A stretch of 64,000 bases of DNA from assembly GCA_001600175.1 (NCBI GenBank), contig BCJC01000002.1, forward strand, positions 3,135,111 to 3,199,110, given 5' to 3'. The position numbers and the translations under genes were made by a program. Under the pieces are notes generated by a model, which was given only the letters and a program-made list of their open reading frames with translations, was not told the origin of the DNA and did no database searches. The DNA comes from Erythrobasidium yunnanense. Its lineage: Eukaryota > Basidiomycota > Cystobasidiomycetes > Erythrobasidiales > Erythrobasidiaceae. Below, piece by piece: positions 23,250 to 35,702 of this stretch (positions are counted from its first letter, which is position 1; every line of letters begins with the position of its first letter).

Positions 23250-26200
23250 ATGAGCGCTACGACCTTTGCTGGAGGAGCAGTCGAGCTACACACTTTTGGC
23301 GATATCGCACCCTTCAATGTTCTGGATCCACCGCCCAGACAGCGTAGCTCGAGCTTGAGCGCACCTCTTCACGCTGAGATGCCGGGCCTCTGGTCTCGCA
23401 CTGGTGCTGGTGCAGCTACGACCAAACCGCGAAGTCGAGTATCGTCGGCGTCTCAGAATACTACTCCTACTTCTGTGAAAGCAACTGCTTCGATTACAAC
23501 ATCGCCGGTTGTCGTTGCTTCTGCTGTTCTCAAGGCTGAAGGATCTGCAATACCAAGTCCGACCCCTGTCCTAGGACACCGATCAAGCAGGCAGAAGATT
23601 ACAGAAAAGGGCAAGAAGGAACGACGATTGAGCGTCAGTCACAGAAGCAGTAATGATAGTGAAGGGCAACCTTCGTCATCTCCAGTGATGGATGGAGTTC
23701 GACAACCGCTCGACAGCGTCACGCGAGCAGAGACACCAAGCGATGGAGAAGGGAATGTACAAATCGCGCGTGCGAATGCCTATGCAGCATTGACAGGAGC
23801 TGGAAGCGGTCCTTCCAGCCAGACGGCATCTAGCTCGACTGCTTTATCAGCACCGCACGTTACGCCCACGAAGACACCTCGACGTACACGAATACAGTCC
23901 GCAAGCGCAGTCGCATCATCTTCATCTCCTTCTGCATATTCGCCAGCTTCGGCGAACGCGCCTCCTGCGGTTACACCAACGAGGAAGAAGCGGAGAAGCT
24001 TATCTCAGCAGAACTCGCTCATTGCAACAAGGATTGCGAAAGCTTTCCTCTTGCGAGAATTGGGAGAAGCTGCGCTTGCTCGAAGGTGTACGACGGCCGT
24101 GCCCAAATCATCCTGGTCTCAAGACGATGCCGAACAGAGGGAATTATGGTTCGCACTACACGATGGTGTGCTCTTATGTCGGTATGTCGCTCGTACATGC
24201 GTGATCCAGATAATGCAAACGCTGAGCCCTACCTGTTCGACCTCCTGCAGCCTTCTAAACCATATCATTTCCGATTCAATCCCTTACATCGACAGAAGAG
24301 ATATTACATCGGCCAAACTAGCCAACATAGCTGCATTCCTGCAAGCTTTGAAGGCAAACTATTCGCTGTCACCGCATGAGCTTTTCGACGTGGAGCATCT
24401 GGTAGGCGGCGTTGTCGGGACTAGCTGAAGTAGCTGAACGCTGATGACTGTTTCTATTCGCAGTACTCTGGCTCTCCTAGCGGCTTCGAGCGGGTCTTAC
24501 ACACTATATGCGTGCTCGCAGAGGCATCCATTCGACATGCGCAATCGAGAGTTAGCGAGTCATCGAGCCCGCTCCCGCAATCTCTATCGCCTTCAATGCC
24601 TTCGCTGGTTGCAGACGCCCGAACAGCAGTATTAAGCTCGCCATCCTCTGGCCACTCTGTACTTCCTCCACTGCACTCCCCCGCAAGTGCCGACTTTGGC
24701 AGAGTGGCTTCTCCGAACACAGACTATGATCGATCACCCTCTCCAGCTATATCGCCAGTCACGACTAGCTCGACTCCTCCTCGACCTTCCCGTATCCTCA
24801 GTAATAATGGCATCAAGATCCGCTCTCGCACCACGTCTCGGCCAGAAAGCAGTTCGCCAGCGATTGGAAGCAGACTCCCTGTGCTACATGATAGGCGTAG
24901 CTCGCTGTCACCAACGACTGGCCTGCCTTCCGGTCTTCCGAGTCATCACCATCATGCAATCTATGGGAAGAACGCAGATAAGCGAATGAGCGAATCTGCA
25001 GTCAATATAATGACTGTCGTGAAAGAAGGAGAAGAGATGCCGTTTACACGACGAGCAGCAAGCGATAAGCCATCGTTCCAACATCGCTTCTCGGACTCAG
25101 ATTGTACGCCCGCCAAGAAGAGATCGGCTGAGAGTGCTCGTAGACCCACTCGAAGTCCGCTCGGAGAGCTCGATACCAACATTTCCAACGACAATCTGCC
25201 TTCAGCATCAGCGAATACTCCGGATATCGCAATGTCTCCAGCGCTGAGGGCATCGAGACTACGTCAATCTGCGGCCGGAGCCGACATACTGAAAGGAAGT
25301 CCGTCCAGAATAGCTGTACGAAAGCGAGTAGCTTCTTCAGCAGCAGCTACTGCCGGATCTGTTTCACCTACGCCTTATGCTGGCACTTCTGGCTTCTCGT
25401 CAAATTCGGCATCATCGAACGAAGAAAGAGCAAAGTCTGCTAGTCCTCCGCTACTGTCCTCGAGGTTGTCGCCGAGTCAGCTAGGCTTTGGGACAGGCCA
25501 TATGTCAACTCCGCACCTGCCATTTCCTCGTACTCCTTCCTACTCAAAATCGAAAATGTCCTCCACCAGTCATCCAGACGCAGATGAAGAGAACAATGGT
25601 CCAGCTGTTCCTCCTGCGGCCGCCAGTCCGGCCAATCAGAGGCCAAGACAACTGCAGCATAAGCGATGGAACTCGGAAGTCGCGCACAATCCTGTGGGGC
25701 TGGGTCGTCCTGGTCATTCGGCTGCTCAAGCACGATCTAGACACGATAGCTATATGGATGGACCTTCTACGCCTGCTGCAGGTCGCGGGATCAGTGTCGG
25801 AAGTCATGCTCATTTGAGAACTGGAGATCCGCTGAAAGGGCTCAGGAGAAGGAGCATGGACAGAACACAAACTTCCGACTATACGAGGCAGAGGATTGTG
25901 GTGACGGAAGTAGGCAAAGCGCCGGTCATTTATGTAAGCAATACTCTAGATACACCGGCAAAGAAGCTAATTGATTCGCTGATGATCATCATAGCAACTT
26001 GGCGAATGTATAGGACGAGGTCAATTTGGCTCGGTTTACCGCGCGCTTAACATACATACAGGAAGTATCGTAGCTGTCAAGCGCATTCGCTTGGCCGACA
26101 AAACGGAAGATGAGTGCCTGCAGCTGCAGAAGGAAGTCGATCTCTTGAAGAGTCTGTCCCATCCTAGCGTGACGAAGTACGAGGGTCTCGTCCGTACCGA

Positions 26201-28355
26201 ACACTACCTGAATATCGTTATGGAGTAAGCTAGACTCCGTCATAGACACCTCGCGCAACATTTCGCTGACACCGATCGTGCAGATACGTCGAGAATGGCT
26301 CGCTTTTACATACGCTGAACGCCTTCGGTAACCTGTCGGAAGGGCTCGTAGCCAGCTATGTCGTCAAGATACTCGAGGGCCTGAGCTATCTACATAGCGT
26401 ACAGGTGCGCCGTCGTTCACCTTCGTTGGTACATGCTGTCGCCTACCTCACATGTTATCGCCTTTGCAGGTCATCCATCGGGATCTGAAAGCGGCTAACA
26501 TTCTGACTACAAAAAATGGCAACATCAAGCTATCAGATTTTGGCGTATCGCTGCAGCTAAATGCGGTCCACAATACCATTGAAAATGCCGATGCTACCGG
26601 CACACCTAATTGGAGTAGGTCGGAGAACATGCATGGAAAGCGAGGATGCTGATAACTTTCGTTTTACAGTGGCACCTGAAGTCATCAAGCTCGAGAAGCC
26701 TTCCTGTGCAAGCGATATCTGGTCTTTAGCATGCACGATAGTCGAGCTCATTACCGGCAAACCACCCTATTCAAACTTGCTAGCCATGACAGCGATGTTC
26801 AAGATTGTGGAAGACGATATGCCTCCTCTACCTAGTGGATGTTCGCCCGAGCTGGCGGACTTCCTGAAGCTCTGTTTTAGGAAGACGCCGCACAAACGAC
26901 CGACTGCGCAGGAGCTGTTTCATCACAAATGGCTCAGTAAGCACTGGATGGCCCATAAGGTAGATCTTCCATACATTGACCTTGGCAGTAGCTGACTTGC
27001 AGGCTCATAGAATCTCCGCCCGCAAGACTCAATCCCCTTCCTCCGACGTATTAGCAGCGAATATCACTCTCGACCAGGCATCCTTCGCGAGCCGTCCACG
27101 GCATCAGACAATGTGCCAGAACTCGATATATCCGTCTCTTCACCCAGCACGTCTGCTCTGCAGTACGAAGAACCAGCATCTCCTCCGATGCAGTATCTAG
27201 ATAAGCAAATCGACGTAATAGCTATCGAAGATCGCTCACCAAGGAATCAAGACTTTCTGCATGGGAACGATTTGGATGTCTTGACGAGCGAAATGCTCCG
27301 GCAGGAGGAGAAGCAGACTGATGCCATGCTGGACATGGCTCGGTCGGCTCCTAATGCATATGTCAGCGCTTCTCCAGTTTGCGCTTCTGGGAGATCCGCT
27401 AATGCACTTTCATAGCCCTTCCCGATGGCTCCCTCTCCTTCACTACTGCCTATTGACGCTATCGTCGCGCAAGACATCGACAGGGCGCACTCCTTCGTCA
27501 AGACGACTTTCAGCAAGCGTAAGCGTGACCAATTCTGTTTCTATCCGCCCATGCTGACTTTTGCGCTTCATAGCTATCGAATGTAAGCTGTGTCGACAGC
27601 CGATCAAGCGACACGCCCTACTCTGCGAAGGGTGTGCCTTGTTCTGTCATCCTCTCTGCAAAGAGTATGCGCCTCGGTCGTGTACTCTCAACTTCCCGTC
27701 GCATCCTCCTCCACTACCTCCCGCTTCGGCCCTACCGATTCCCACATCTGCTATTCCTACATCGCCAAGCAATATGATGCTAGCATCGTCTATGCCTCTC
27801 ATCGAGCCTTCTCCCCTTACCTCTCCGTCGCAATTCGCGTTTCATTCGAAGTTCGGACTGGGAAATTTACGACGGCCGAAAGCCTCGCCTCAATCCTCGG
27901 TTGAAGGCGCTGGACCTCCTTCGCCTGCGGGAAGTAGTAGTCATGAAGGCAATATCAGTCCATACAAGCTGCATCGCGGAGTCAGTATGCTTCGCACAAA
28001 GACGGATTCTCCAGAAAGGGTTGGTGGACGATACCTCCCTCATCAGCAAGTACACCACTCTAGACCTGCTTCATCAGCTTCTTCAGGAAGTATACCACGC
28101 TTCCCTAGAACATCAGACAATCAAGCTAGTCTATCTGGCTCAAGCGCAAGCCACGCACTTTCAGTATGTTCTTCGAGTATAGCGGAGGATCATACGCCTT
28201 CGAAGCCTGTGCTGGCGAAATCCGCACGGGCTTCGGCTGCTCGTCCGCCTCTACCATCTGGAATGGTCAGGAACGACAATAAAGCGGCACTAGGGAAAGA
28301 TGGCAAAGTCAAGAAGCCCAAAAGAGAAAGCAAAGGAGATTGTATCATCTCATAG
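23250..28355 (+). CDS. SepH/Cdc7/Cdc15-type septation kinase with N-terminal CH domain and C-terminal C1 domain
   Basis: Protein kinase of the septation initiation/mitotic exit family, starting at ATG 23250. A ~250-residue Ser/Thr/Pro-rich head precedes a calponin-homology-like domain (AKAFLLRELGEAAL; ELWFALHDGVLLCR; KLANIAAFLQAL; SPHELFDVEHL then YSGSPSGFERVLHTICVL), followed by ~490 disordered residues. The kinase starts at 25993 (YQLGECIGRGQFGSVYRALN), with VAVKR, HRDLKAANIL, LSDFGVS, GTPNWMAPEV and HKRPTAQELFHHKWL. It is followed by LRPQDSIPFLRRIS, a hallmark just after the SepH/Cdc7 kinase domain. A final C1 zinc finger fits HX12CX2CX10CX2CX4HX2CX7C exactly (starts AHSFVKTTFSKP, ends APRSC). 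All introns from the CH domain to the C1 finger close in frame, so this reads as one gene. The CH domain resembles the one in fungal Cdc24. Confidence 0.85.
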
Positions 28356-28850
28356 CAAGCGAATGCTCAATAACGACAACGGAATATAAACAACGCAATA
28401 CACGATCCTCAGCACGGCACGATTTACATCCGCAAAACCACACACGACTCACGACCTCGTTCATGGACCTTCTATAATCTTCATTCTATACGTGCACTTG
28501 CAGTATATAGACACGACTCGCATTTCTCCCTTCTTCGCCTCGCCTTCAAGGTCATCCAAGCCATCAGCAATTTCACTTAAAGAGATATCCCCTATACAAA
28601 GTGTAACATTCCTCCTACCTTCAGCCTTCAGCAACGATATATAGCTGGTTTATCTTGATCTATCTAGCACGCAAGCAGTTTCATAGCCTATCCATTCCCT
28701 GTTACATATTTGTCGACAAACCAAGGTATGAGCGCACTATCGATGGAGAGTATGTACAAATGAGCATCTCTTTATACACCCTATCCCGACTGACTGAGAA
28801 GCGACTTATGACCAAGCCCACGTGCCGTGTACCTATTCTCCAGCTAACCT
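28356..28850. other. Convergent 3' region between kinase and small minus-strand gene
   Basis: AT-richer than the flanking genes, with several aataa/tataa-like stretches expected for polyadenylation on both strands. No coding or RNA feature recognised. Confidence 0.5.
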
Positions 28851-29355
28851 CTACATCGTAAGCTCATTCTTCTTGCCCTTCGACAGGATACCCTCGTCCC
28901 AGCCTGTCTCTCCTTCCACGAGGTAAACTATTTTGTCCGAACCGTGGTGTTGGAAGATGATTCGCGTGCCGTTCCTCGCAAAGATGACGCCCATATCTGC
29001 TTCACTTGCCAGTCCTACGCTATTAGGTCTTCGGATACTATGTGGCTGCACTCCTTCCTTGAGGTTTATGAGGATGACCTCCACTTCGGCGGTGAGGTTC
29101 TCCATGGGTTTCGCTACAGCGGGAGCGGAGGTAGATGATGAGCTTTTAGAGCCTGTGCTTTTATGTCTCTTTGTGGGAGAAGAAGGCGTCTTCAAGCCAT
29201 TGTCGGGATGCGATATCGACGAGCTCTTGCCGTGCATCTGGAAGGTCATCCCGCCGTTTGGCGCGGTCGCTTGCGATTTCCCATGCTTTGTTAGCTCTTC
29301 ATAATGCTTTCAGACTAGTCTTGTGTCTCTACTCACCTGTCAAGCGTGCTGCCAT
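28851..29355 (-). CDS. Small unknown protein, two exons
   Basis: ATG at 29355 gives MAARLT, then a 40-nt intron (gtgagt ... atgaag) joins in frame to ELTKHGKSQATAPNGGMTF. The N-terminal half is Ser/Thr/Lys-rich and likely disordered. The C-terminal half looks folded (MGVIFARNGTRIIFQHHGSD, then KIVYLVEGETGWDEGI) and ends KKNELTM. About 155 residues. Another acceptor would give an unrelated short frame, so the first join is moderately sure. No signal peptide, membrane segment or recognised family. It is divergent from the WG-repeat gene across ~465 bp. Confidence 0.6.
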
Positions 29356-29820
29356 GTCTAATGCGGTTCGAGTGGAAAATAGGGGAGACGAAGCGGGGAC
29401 CCTTGAAGTCAAGATAACTGCTGAAACATCTTTCAAGACTATTTCATACAGCTTTCACAGCTATGCTTTTATCGAACCATGCTACTTGCGAGATCCTACC
29501 ATGCTTGCGAGCCGCAAGAAGGCTCGTCAAAAGCAACGTCTCTTGAGCCATCAGGCAGAAATCGCTGCGATTCCGACGCAAGTATAGCGAGCTGACAGCC
29601 TCAGACAGTACACGCAAGACCTGGACTGCTGTGTATCGATGCTGACTGCCTGCGCTGCCTGGCCTGCCCGACTTCCTGCATGACCGACCGCTGGAAATGC
29701 TGCCGGGTCTGACGCGAACTCAAGGAGATTTGGACCAACTTTGTTGGACGCACTTCTTCTCTGCTTCCTACTCACTTCTTTGACAGATCTTGGAACTTAG
29801 TGCTCGCTGCTGTTGCACCC
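29356..29820. other. Divergent promoter region between unknown gene and WG-repeat gene
   Basis: The region separates two outward-facing genes. Open frames here are short and have no support from splice context. No clear TATA element, tRNA or repeat seen. Confidence 0.45.
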
Positions 29821-32800
29821 ATGCCATCTCCAGGGACGAAGCAGGCCCTGGCGCAACTCCTGGACCAGGTGAGCTGGATGCATTCAGGTCGTACGGTTTG
29901 ACGATTCGTCTGACGCAAGTCTCGCTCAGATATCAGCCTGCGACGACTCTCGCTTTGCAAACTTGAAACGCCAGCAGGCTCAGGCTACTGAGCAGCGTAA
30001 AGCACAGCTCCGAGCTGCTGAAGCAAGTTCTTCCTCCGCACGTGACGCTCTGCGACATATACAAGAAGAGAGAGCAAGGACAGAGGCTGCTATAGCGCAA
30101 GCTGAGGCACTCATGAAGCAGAAGAAGCGGGCCTTCAAGGAGAGCGACAAAGGCCGATCAGCGACTCTGCCTGCGTCTTCAGCACACATAGAAGCCGCTC
30201 TAGCTGCTTCGAGACTCGCTCTTGATCCGCACAAGATGCCGAAACGATCGTATAGCTCCCCATCCACTCCTACTGCGCAATCTGCTCCCGGTGCTGCTGG
30301 AAAAGTCGGCAAGGTGTTAGGCGTTCTGTTCGGAGATGTACGAGCACGCTCATGGAATGCCAAATCGAGCGCTGTCCTCGAGTTTGAGCGAGAAAGACTG
30401 GCTCTCGCAGGTATCAAGTCGAAAGACGAGCTGGAACTTCGAGCATTGGAGAAGTTGGCGAAAGAGATAAGCTTGACTGGAGGTGGAGATAAAGAGATTG
30501 TCGAGATCTTGAGCATGAAGATGGACGCGAAAGCTAGAGAGGCGGAAATTGCCAAGCTGCAAGAGGCCAGAAGACTGGGAAAGACCATTGAAGACCTCAA
30601 GAAGGCGGAGGAGATGTCGTTCGAAGAGAAGGAAAGACAGGCTAGAATCGAGCTGGAAGCAAACAGGCTTACTTTGATCAAGCTGGTGAGTTCGCTTGCA
30701 ATTTGGCACGAGTACTTGTGACTGACTCGCATTCGATCTCAGCAATACGAGAAGCGAGAGCATGCAAGGAAGCAGCTTGCCGAAATGCAGGAGAAGCTGA
30801 AAGCCCTTGGTCTACCTGCTCAGATCATCATCGACGTAAATCATCTCCGTTTCTCACTCTCTTCGTCAGTCAACTAACTCTCATATGCTAGCACCCGGAG
30901 AAAGATCGTCATCACCACGAAGACGAGGAGTTCTACAGTGACGAAGAGCTCTTTGACGATGATGAAATGTTCGGCTCAGGCGGTGGAGCACATTACGATG
31001 ATCTTTTCGGCGAGACTTCAGCAGACTTTGGCATTCCGCAATATGACGATTGGGGTCGACCGATCCCACAACGAAGAGGCATGCCGAGAAGATCTCTCAC
31101 AGCTGGACATCCTGGACAAGGCCGAAGGATGATCGCCGACGAGGCCATGTTCGAGTGAGATAAATATTCTGTAACAACAGACATTGCAGGATCGCAACTT
31201 TCTGACTAGTTGTTGTATTCTCTCCCTCCCACACTGCAATGTAGCCCTTTTGCTGTCCAGGATCCAGCTGAAGAACTCTTTGGAGCATCGAGACGGCGTG
31301 CCAGAGACGATACGCACCACTACGGCTCCGCGGATGATATGGACCTCTTTGGAGGGCTCAATTCTCGATCTCGTGGACAAATGAGCAGACAAAACACGCT
31401 GAAAAGCGCTCATGACCCTCGACTTGACCTGAAAAGAAGCCAAACAGCGCCTCTGTCTGCTAGTCTTGGAGGAATACCGAGCCGTAGACTCGATCATACC
31501 GATCCTCGACTCGATCCAAACAGTCCATACTACGATAAGCGAGCTGTCCTCTACTACAAGCAGCAAGAGGAAGAGCGTCGTCGTGCTGCGCTGGTTCAGC
31601 AAAGAGCAGAGAAAGACAAGCTTATCCAGAAAGAGCTAGAGCGACAGGCAGCTATGGAAGAGAGGAATCATCAACTCCATCAGATGAACGCCTACTTAGA
31701 TGCTAAAAGCAAGAAAGACGAAGAAGCTCACAGGCTGAAGAAAGAGCAGAAGCTACATGATCAAAATAGAAGAGAAGCGGAAGAACTGGCCAGAAGAGAG
31801 GCTATCATCAAACAGGAGGAAGAGGTTGCTCGGCTGGAGAAGCTGTTGACAGACTATCCGAACGCTGCTATTGCTGGACTGGACTTGAGGAAAGCGAAGA
31901 ACAACCCAAACTTGCTGGCGGATGCTTTGAGACAGGTCGAGGAGAACATAGCAAGAGGGAAAGCGCCCATGCAGTTTATACACTCCAAGCATAGCAATGG
32001 GAACAGACCGGGTGCAAGTCTGCAACCTGAATTAAGACGACCGCAGCTTAGAGAGCATGAAAGAGCCATGGTCCTAGACTTTCTCAAAGCCAATGAGAAA
32101 CAGCAGGCAGCCTACCTAGCGGCTCTTACAACGGACTTGAAGAAGCGATGGTTCTTGGAGTCTGCCTTAGAGCTAGCTCCAGACGCTCAGCAGGACATTA
32201 TTCGAAACCGTTATCTGTCTGCCGAGGGATATGTTCCTCCACCTCGACAGCCTATGGTCATTCCTACTATTGTGGTCGAGCCTGCCAAATCACCTCCGCC
32301 ACAACAAGACACTATGATCTACCCCGAGCCTGCACGACCTATACAGACAAGCCAGCGGCAAGGCAAAGCCAACAAGGGCAAAGGCAAACAGGTAGAAGTG
32401 GATGTAGTCTCCGCGCCGGCACCTGTCGTCATCATCAATCAAGAGATACATCAGCCAACAGCTGGTCCTTCACGATCTGTCACTGTCAGCGATGCAAAGT
32501 CTCCTTCTCCACCCATTGTCGAGCGAAATATCGCTGGACATCCAGGAAGTGGACGTATACTCAGCCGGGCAGAGTATGATGCAGATATAGCTGTAGAGAA
32601 GGAAGAAGCTAGACTACGGGCTGAAATGGCAGCTTTGAACGAGGCTGAAGACCGTCTGAACCGGCAAGAACAGGAAGAACGCGAGCTTCAGGCATTGGAT
32701 GAGTCGGCCGAAACGATGCTGCAAGAAGCCGCTGCTCTAGATCGAGTTGAGCCCGGAGCGGATCAGCCGGGAACAGATGCATGGGGAGACGCATCTGAAG

Positions 32801-35046
32801 CGATAGAAGATCAGCCAGCTGGAGATGCTTGGGGAGACGCTGCTGATGCTCCGGCGCAGCCTGTCGAAGATGCTTGGGGAGGTGCAGCGGACGAAGGGAA
32901 ACAGGACGAACCCGCTCCTGCCGTTGCAGACGATGCTTGGGGAGCACCTTCTCCTCCTCGAAGCATAGCTGGATCTGCCAAGTCCCGTATGCCCACTCCA
33001 CCTCCGATCTTTACGCCTCCTCTTTCACCTACGAAAGTCCTCTCACCTAGCAGTAGTATCCTTTTCTCGCCCACAAAATCGGTTCCTCTGCCGGACGTGG
33101 CCGAAATCGAAGGCCCGCCTCTCATCGACTCTACCGAGAACAATGGTCAGACAGCCAACAGCGATGCGGCGAGCGGATGGGATTCTCCTGCACTTGCTGG
33201 AACGCCGAAATCTTCCGCATCGACAGCAGGCAGTAAAGCTACTTCCAAAGCTGGAACGCCTATTGCGTCGCGCAAGTCGAAGGCAAGCAGTAAGGAAGCA
33301 AGCCTCGTACCGTCCGTCAAGTCTGCTGCGAAAGCATCATCATCTAGAGCGTCCACGCCTCGAGCCGGGTCGATCAAGGCTGGTTCTGTGACTGGCCTAG
33401 ACCTAGTGACGAGTCCAATGCAGGAGGCAGAGGAAGTACCAGGCTCTGTCAAAGCCGCCTCCTCCGTGCCTTCTAGCGCAAGCACACCGAAAGCGACTTC
33501 ACCGAAAGTTGCATCTGCCAAAGCAATGTCCTCCAAAGCTGCATCTCCGATCATAGCGTCTCCTAAAGCTGCGACACCCAAAGTAGCTTCTGTCGCCGCT
33601 AGTCCGTCAGTCAAAGCGCCTTCGCAAGCGGGAACGCCAAAAGCAATTTCACCTCCGCCTGCTCCAGCTCCAGAGCCAGACACTTGGGGATCTCCAGCAA
33701 AGAGTGACAAAGCAGCCTCGCCTGCTGTGTCACAACAGCAAGCTTCAGCGTGGGGTAGTCCAGTTGAATCTGCAAAAGAAGACATCGTCGCATCACCTGC
33801 AAAGGCTGGATCAGCTTGGGGTGGAGCATCTCCTGAGAAAGCAGCTAGCCCGCAAGTACAAGCAGAAGCATGGGGATCTCCAGCCCCTTCAGCACAGTCA
33901 CGCAAGATGCCAACACCTCCTCTACCTCCAGCCAGCGTTTCAGGCTCAGTGAAGAGCAAGCCTGCTTCTCCTACAATATCAGCGGACGCATGGGGCTCGC
34001 CTGCAGCCAAATCTACGAAATCGAGTAAAGCTGGTACTCCTGTCGCGCCAGCTCAGGAAGCGTGGGGCTCGCCTGCAGCTAAGTCTGCTAAGTCGAGCAA
34101 GGCTGCAACGCCGACTGCGCATGTACAAGATGCTTGGGGCTCACCTGCAGCTGCGTCTAACAAGTCAGGCAAAGCCGCGACTCCGGTTGCGCCAGCTCAA
34201 GATGCTTGGGGCTCTCCCGCGGCGGCTACGCCAAAGTCTGCTAAAGCGACTTCACCTGTCGCACGAGGCGGCGGCGATGCATGGGGATCTCCAGCAGCAT
34301 CTCAGAAGTCCGTCAAGAGTGCAGCAGCCGCTGGCGATGAGTGGGGCGCTTCGCCGCCCAAGCATCCTGCCTCCGCCGTTTCTCCAGCTTTCGGAATGCT
34401 CACTTCTCCTCGAGCTCACAGTGTCAAGTCCACGAAGAGTCAGCATGGTGCATGGGGTGAAGCTACTGCTGGCTCGCCTGTCAAAGCTCAAAAAGGCAGC
34501 GATCCAGTGGTGGTCAGTCTCGCTTCACAGCCTACACCGGCTCAAGGACCATCAGCACAAGCAGACATGCGCATGGCGCCCGCTGAAGAGGAGGTTGACC
34601 ATCACAATGAAGGCAGTATGCACGACGAGGAGCCATTCGATCCAGCCGACTTTCCGGTGTTTTACGAGGGAGAATTGGTTCCTGAAGGTGAAGGCATAGT
34701 TGCAGATCCTCCTCCTCACCCCTTCCAGCAAGTCTACCCAATCACAGGCCCGGAAGTAAACGGTGAAGCCATCTTGAACCACCTCTGTGCGGTCGGCCAG
34801 TATGTTTGCAGCTATTTTCCGGACTGCTGACTAGGCTGATATCGATTTTGAATAGCCAAAGCGGGTATGATGCTATTTACCAGTGCAGAGTTCATGAAGA
34901 TCACGAAGAGGGCAGAATCATTGTTCAGGGCTATTATATCTGCTTGCAAGAGACAGGGGAAGGACATCCTGATGATCATCACGGTCATCAGGAAAATCAT
35001 CGCTCGCCGCCGCATTCAGGTGGAAAAGGAAAGCAGGCATTCGTGA
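29821..35046 (+). CDS. Coiled-coil protein with WG-repeat (Argonaute-hook-like) region (1630 aa)
   Basis: Six exons sum to 1631 codons: 29821-29868, 29930-30685, 30743-30835, 30892-31154, 31245-34786 and 34856-35046. The first ~380 residues are mostly charged helix (QAQATEQRKAQLRAAE; EEMSFEEKERQARIE), then an acidic/aromatic patch (DDDEMFGSGGGAHYDDLF) and a second coiled coil (YKQQEEERRRAALVQQRAEK). From about 32760 to 34470 lies a low-complexity domain with 15 WG dipeptides, mostly as DAWG(S/D/G), plus one GW. The WGs sit in Ala/Ser/Pro/Lys-rich spacers such as DAWGSPAAKSAKSSKA. A short basic helical tail (SAEFMKITKRAESLFRAI) ends the protein. WG/GW motifs in unstructured sequence bind Argonaute in other eukaryotes; that role here is inference. 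It might instead be a cytoskeletal or endocytic scaffold. The whole protein is not recognised. Confidence 0.85.
32760..34470 (+). repeat. Imperfect WG-motif repeat region inside the coding sequence
   Basis: Fifteen WG dipeptides occur in this stretch. The last third contains near-periodic units of roughly 20-25 residues (aWGSPAAkSxKSskAgTPVAPAQ pattern), consistent with internal tandem duplication. The first four units (DAWGDA-type) are acidic and more widely spaced. Confidence 0.85.
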
Positions 35047-35305
35047 CAGAGGCCAGCGAGTCGGGTTGGTGAGCTGTAAAAGGAAGGAAGAAATTATGGG
35101 AATGATGGAAGAGTGGTCCTGCTAGCTAGATGCTTTACACTTTGTCAATCATGACAAGCTTGCTAGGAGAATCCAGTATGTTTGCTAGAGATCTGTGTTC
35201 CCGATGAAAAACCCGATTTGACGACCAAAGCATCTTATTTGCACTTAATACGACACTGAAAACTACTGCTTGATGTACACTCTACACTTGAAGAGCCAGT
35301 TTCGA

Positions 35306-35702
35306 CTACGTAAAGAGGATTGACCCGGCCATGACTATACACGCCAGAGCAACGTATGGCGAGAGTCTCTCCCCTGGAAACGAAGGTCAGCATAACAGCA
35401 TATAATTGACGAGTGCCACCTTGCCTATCCGCGCAGCCTTGAATATCAGCCCGAGAAAGCTATGAGCCCCGACCATATATCAGCTAGGCCGTAGAAACGA
35501 GGGCGTCTATCGCATGATGCACTTACCCTTCTTTATTCCTGTCTACAAGACCAGGCGCAGTTGCCCTTGCATATGTGCAGGTACATATCAAGAGGAGTAG
35601 GACGAGAAGGAGGGATTGAAAGTTGAAGAGGGCGGACTGGGAGTATTACGAAGCCTTAGATTTCCGTGTAAAGGAGTGTGTTAGAGTCTTGAGTCATACC
35701 AT
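35306..35702 (-). CDS. KSH1: Kish/TMEM167 (Ksh1) secretory-pathway membrane protein (71 aa)
   Basis: Small, highly conserved Golgi/ER protein needed for secretion in yeast. Four exons on the minus strand: 35702-35700 (the ATG alone), 35636-35527, 35459-35425 and 35373-35306. The product reads [20 protein letters not shown], then [31 protein letters not shown] and [11 protein letters not shown]. This is a near-complete match to the family, including the two membrane spans and the ARIGER..SPYVA block, and to its usual length of ~72 residues. The third intron starts with GC (gcaagg, 35424-35374). That GC donor is the only join that restores the conserved RIGER. The gene is divergent from HIRA, with ATGs about 280 bp apart. 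Confidence 0.95.

Noticed and set aside
29171-29587. 138-codon plus-strand frame
   Set aside because: Antisense to the first exons of the small minus-strand gene at 28851-29355; no motifs.
29980-30732. 250-codon open frame antisense to the coiled-coil region
   Set aside because: It mirrors a Glu/Lys/Ala-rich coding strand, giving a Ser/Leu-rich low-complexity shadow; the plus strand has matching splice sites and coherent exons.
33147-34010. 287-codon open frame antisense to the WG repeats
   Set aside because: It is the reverse of a repetitive Ala/Ser/Pro coding region, with no motif or independent start context.
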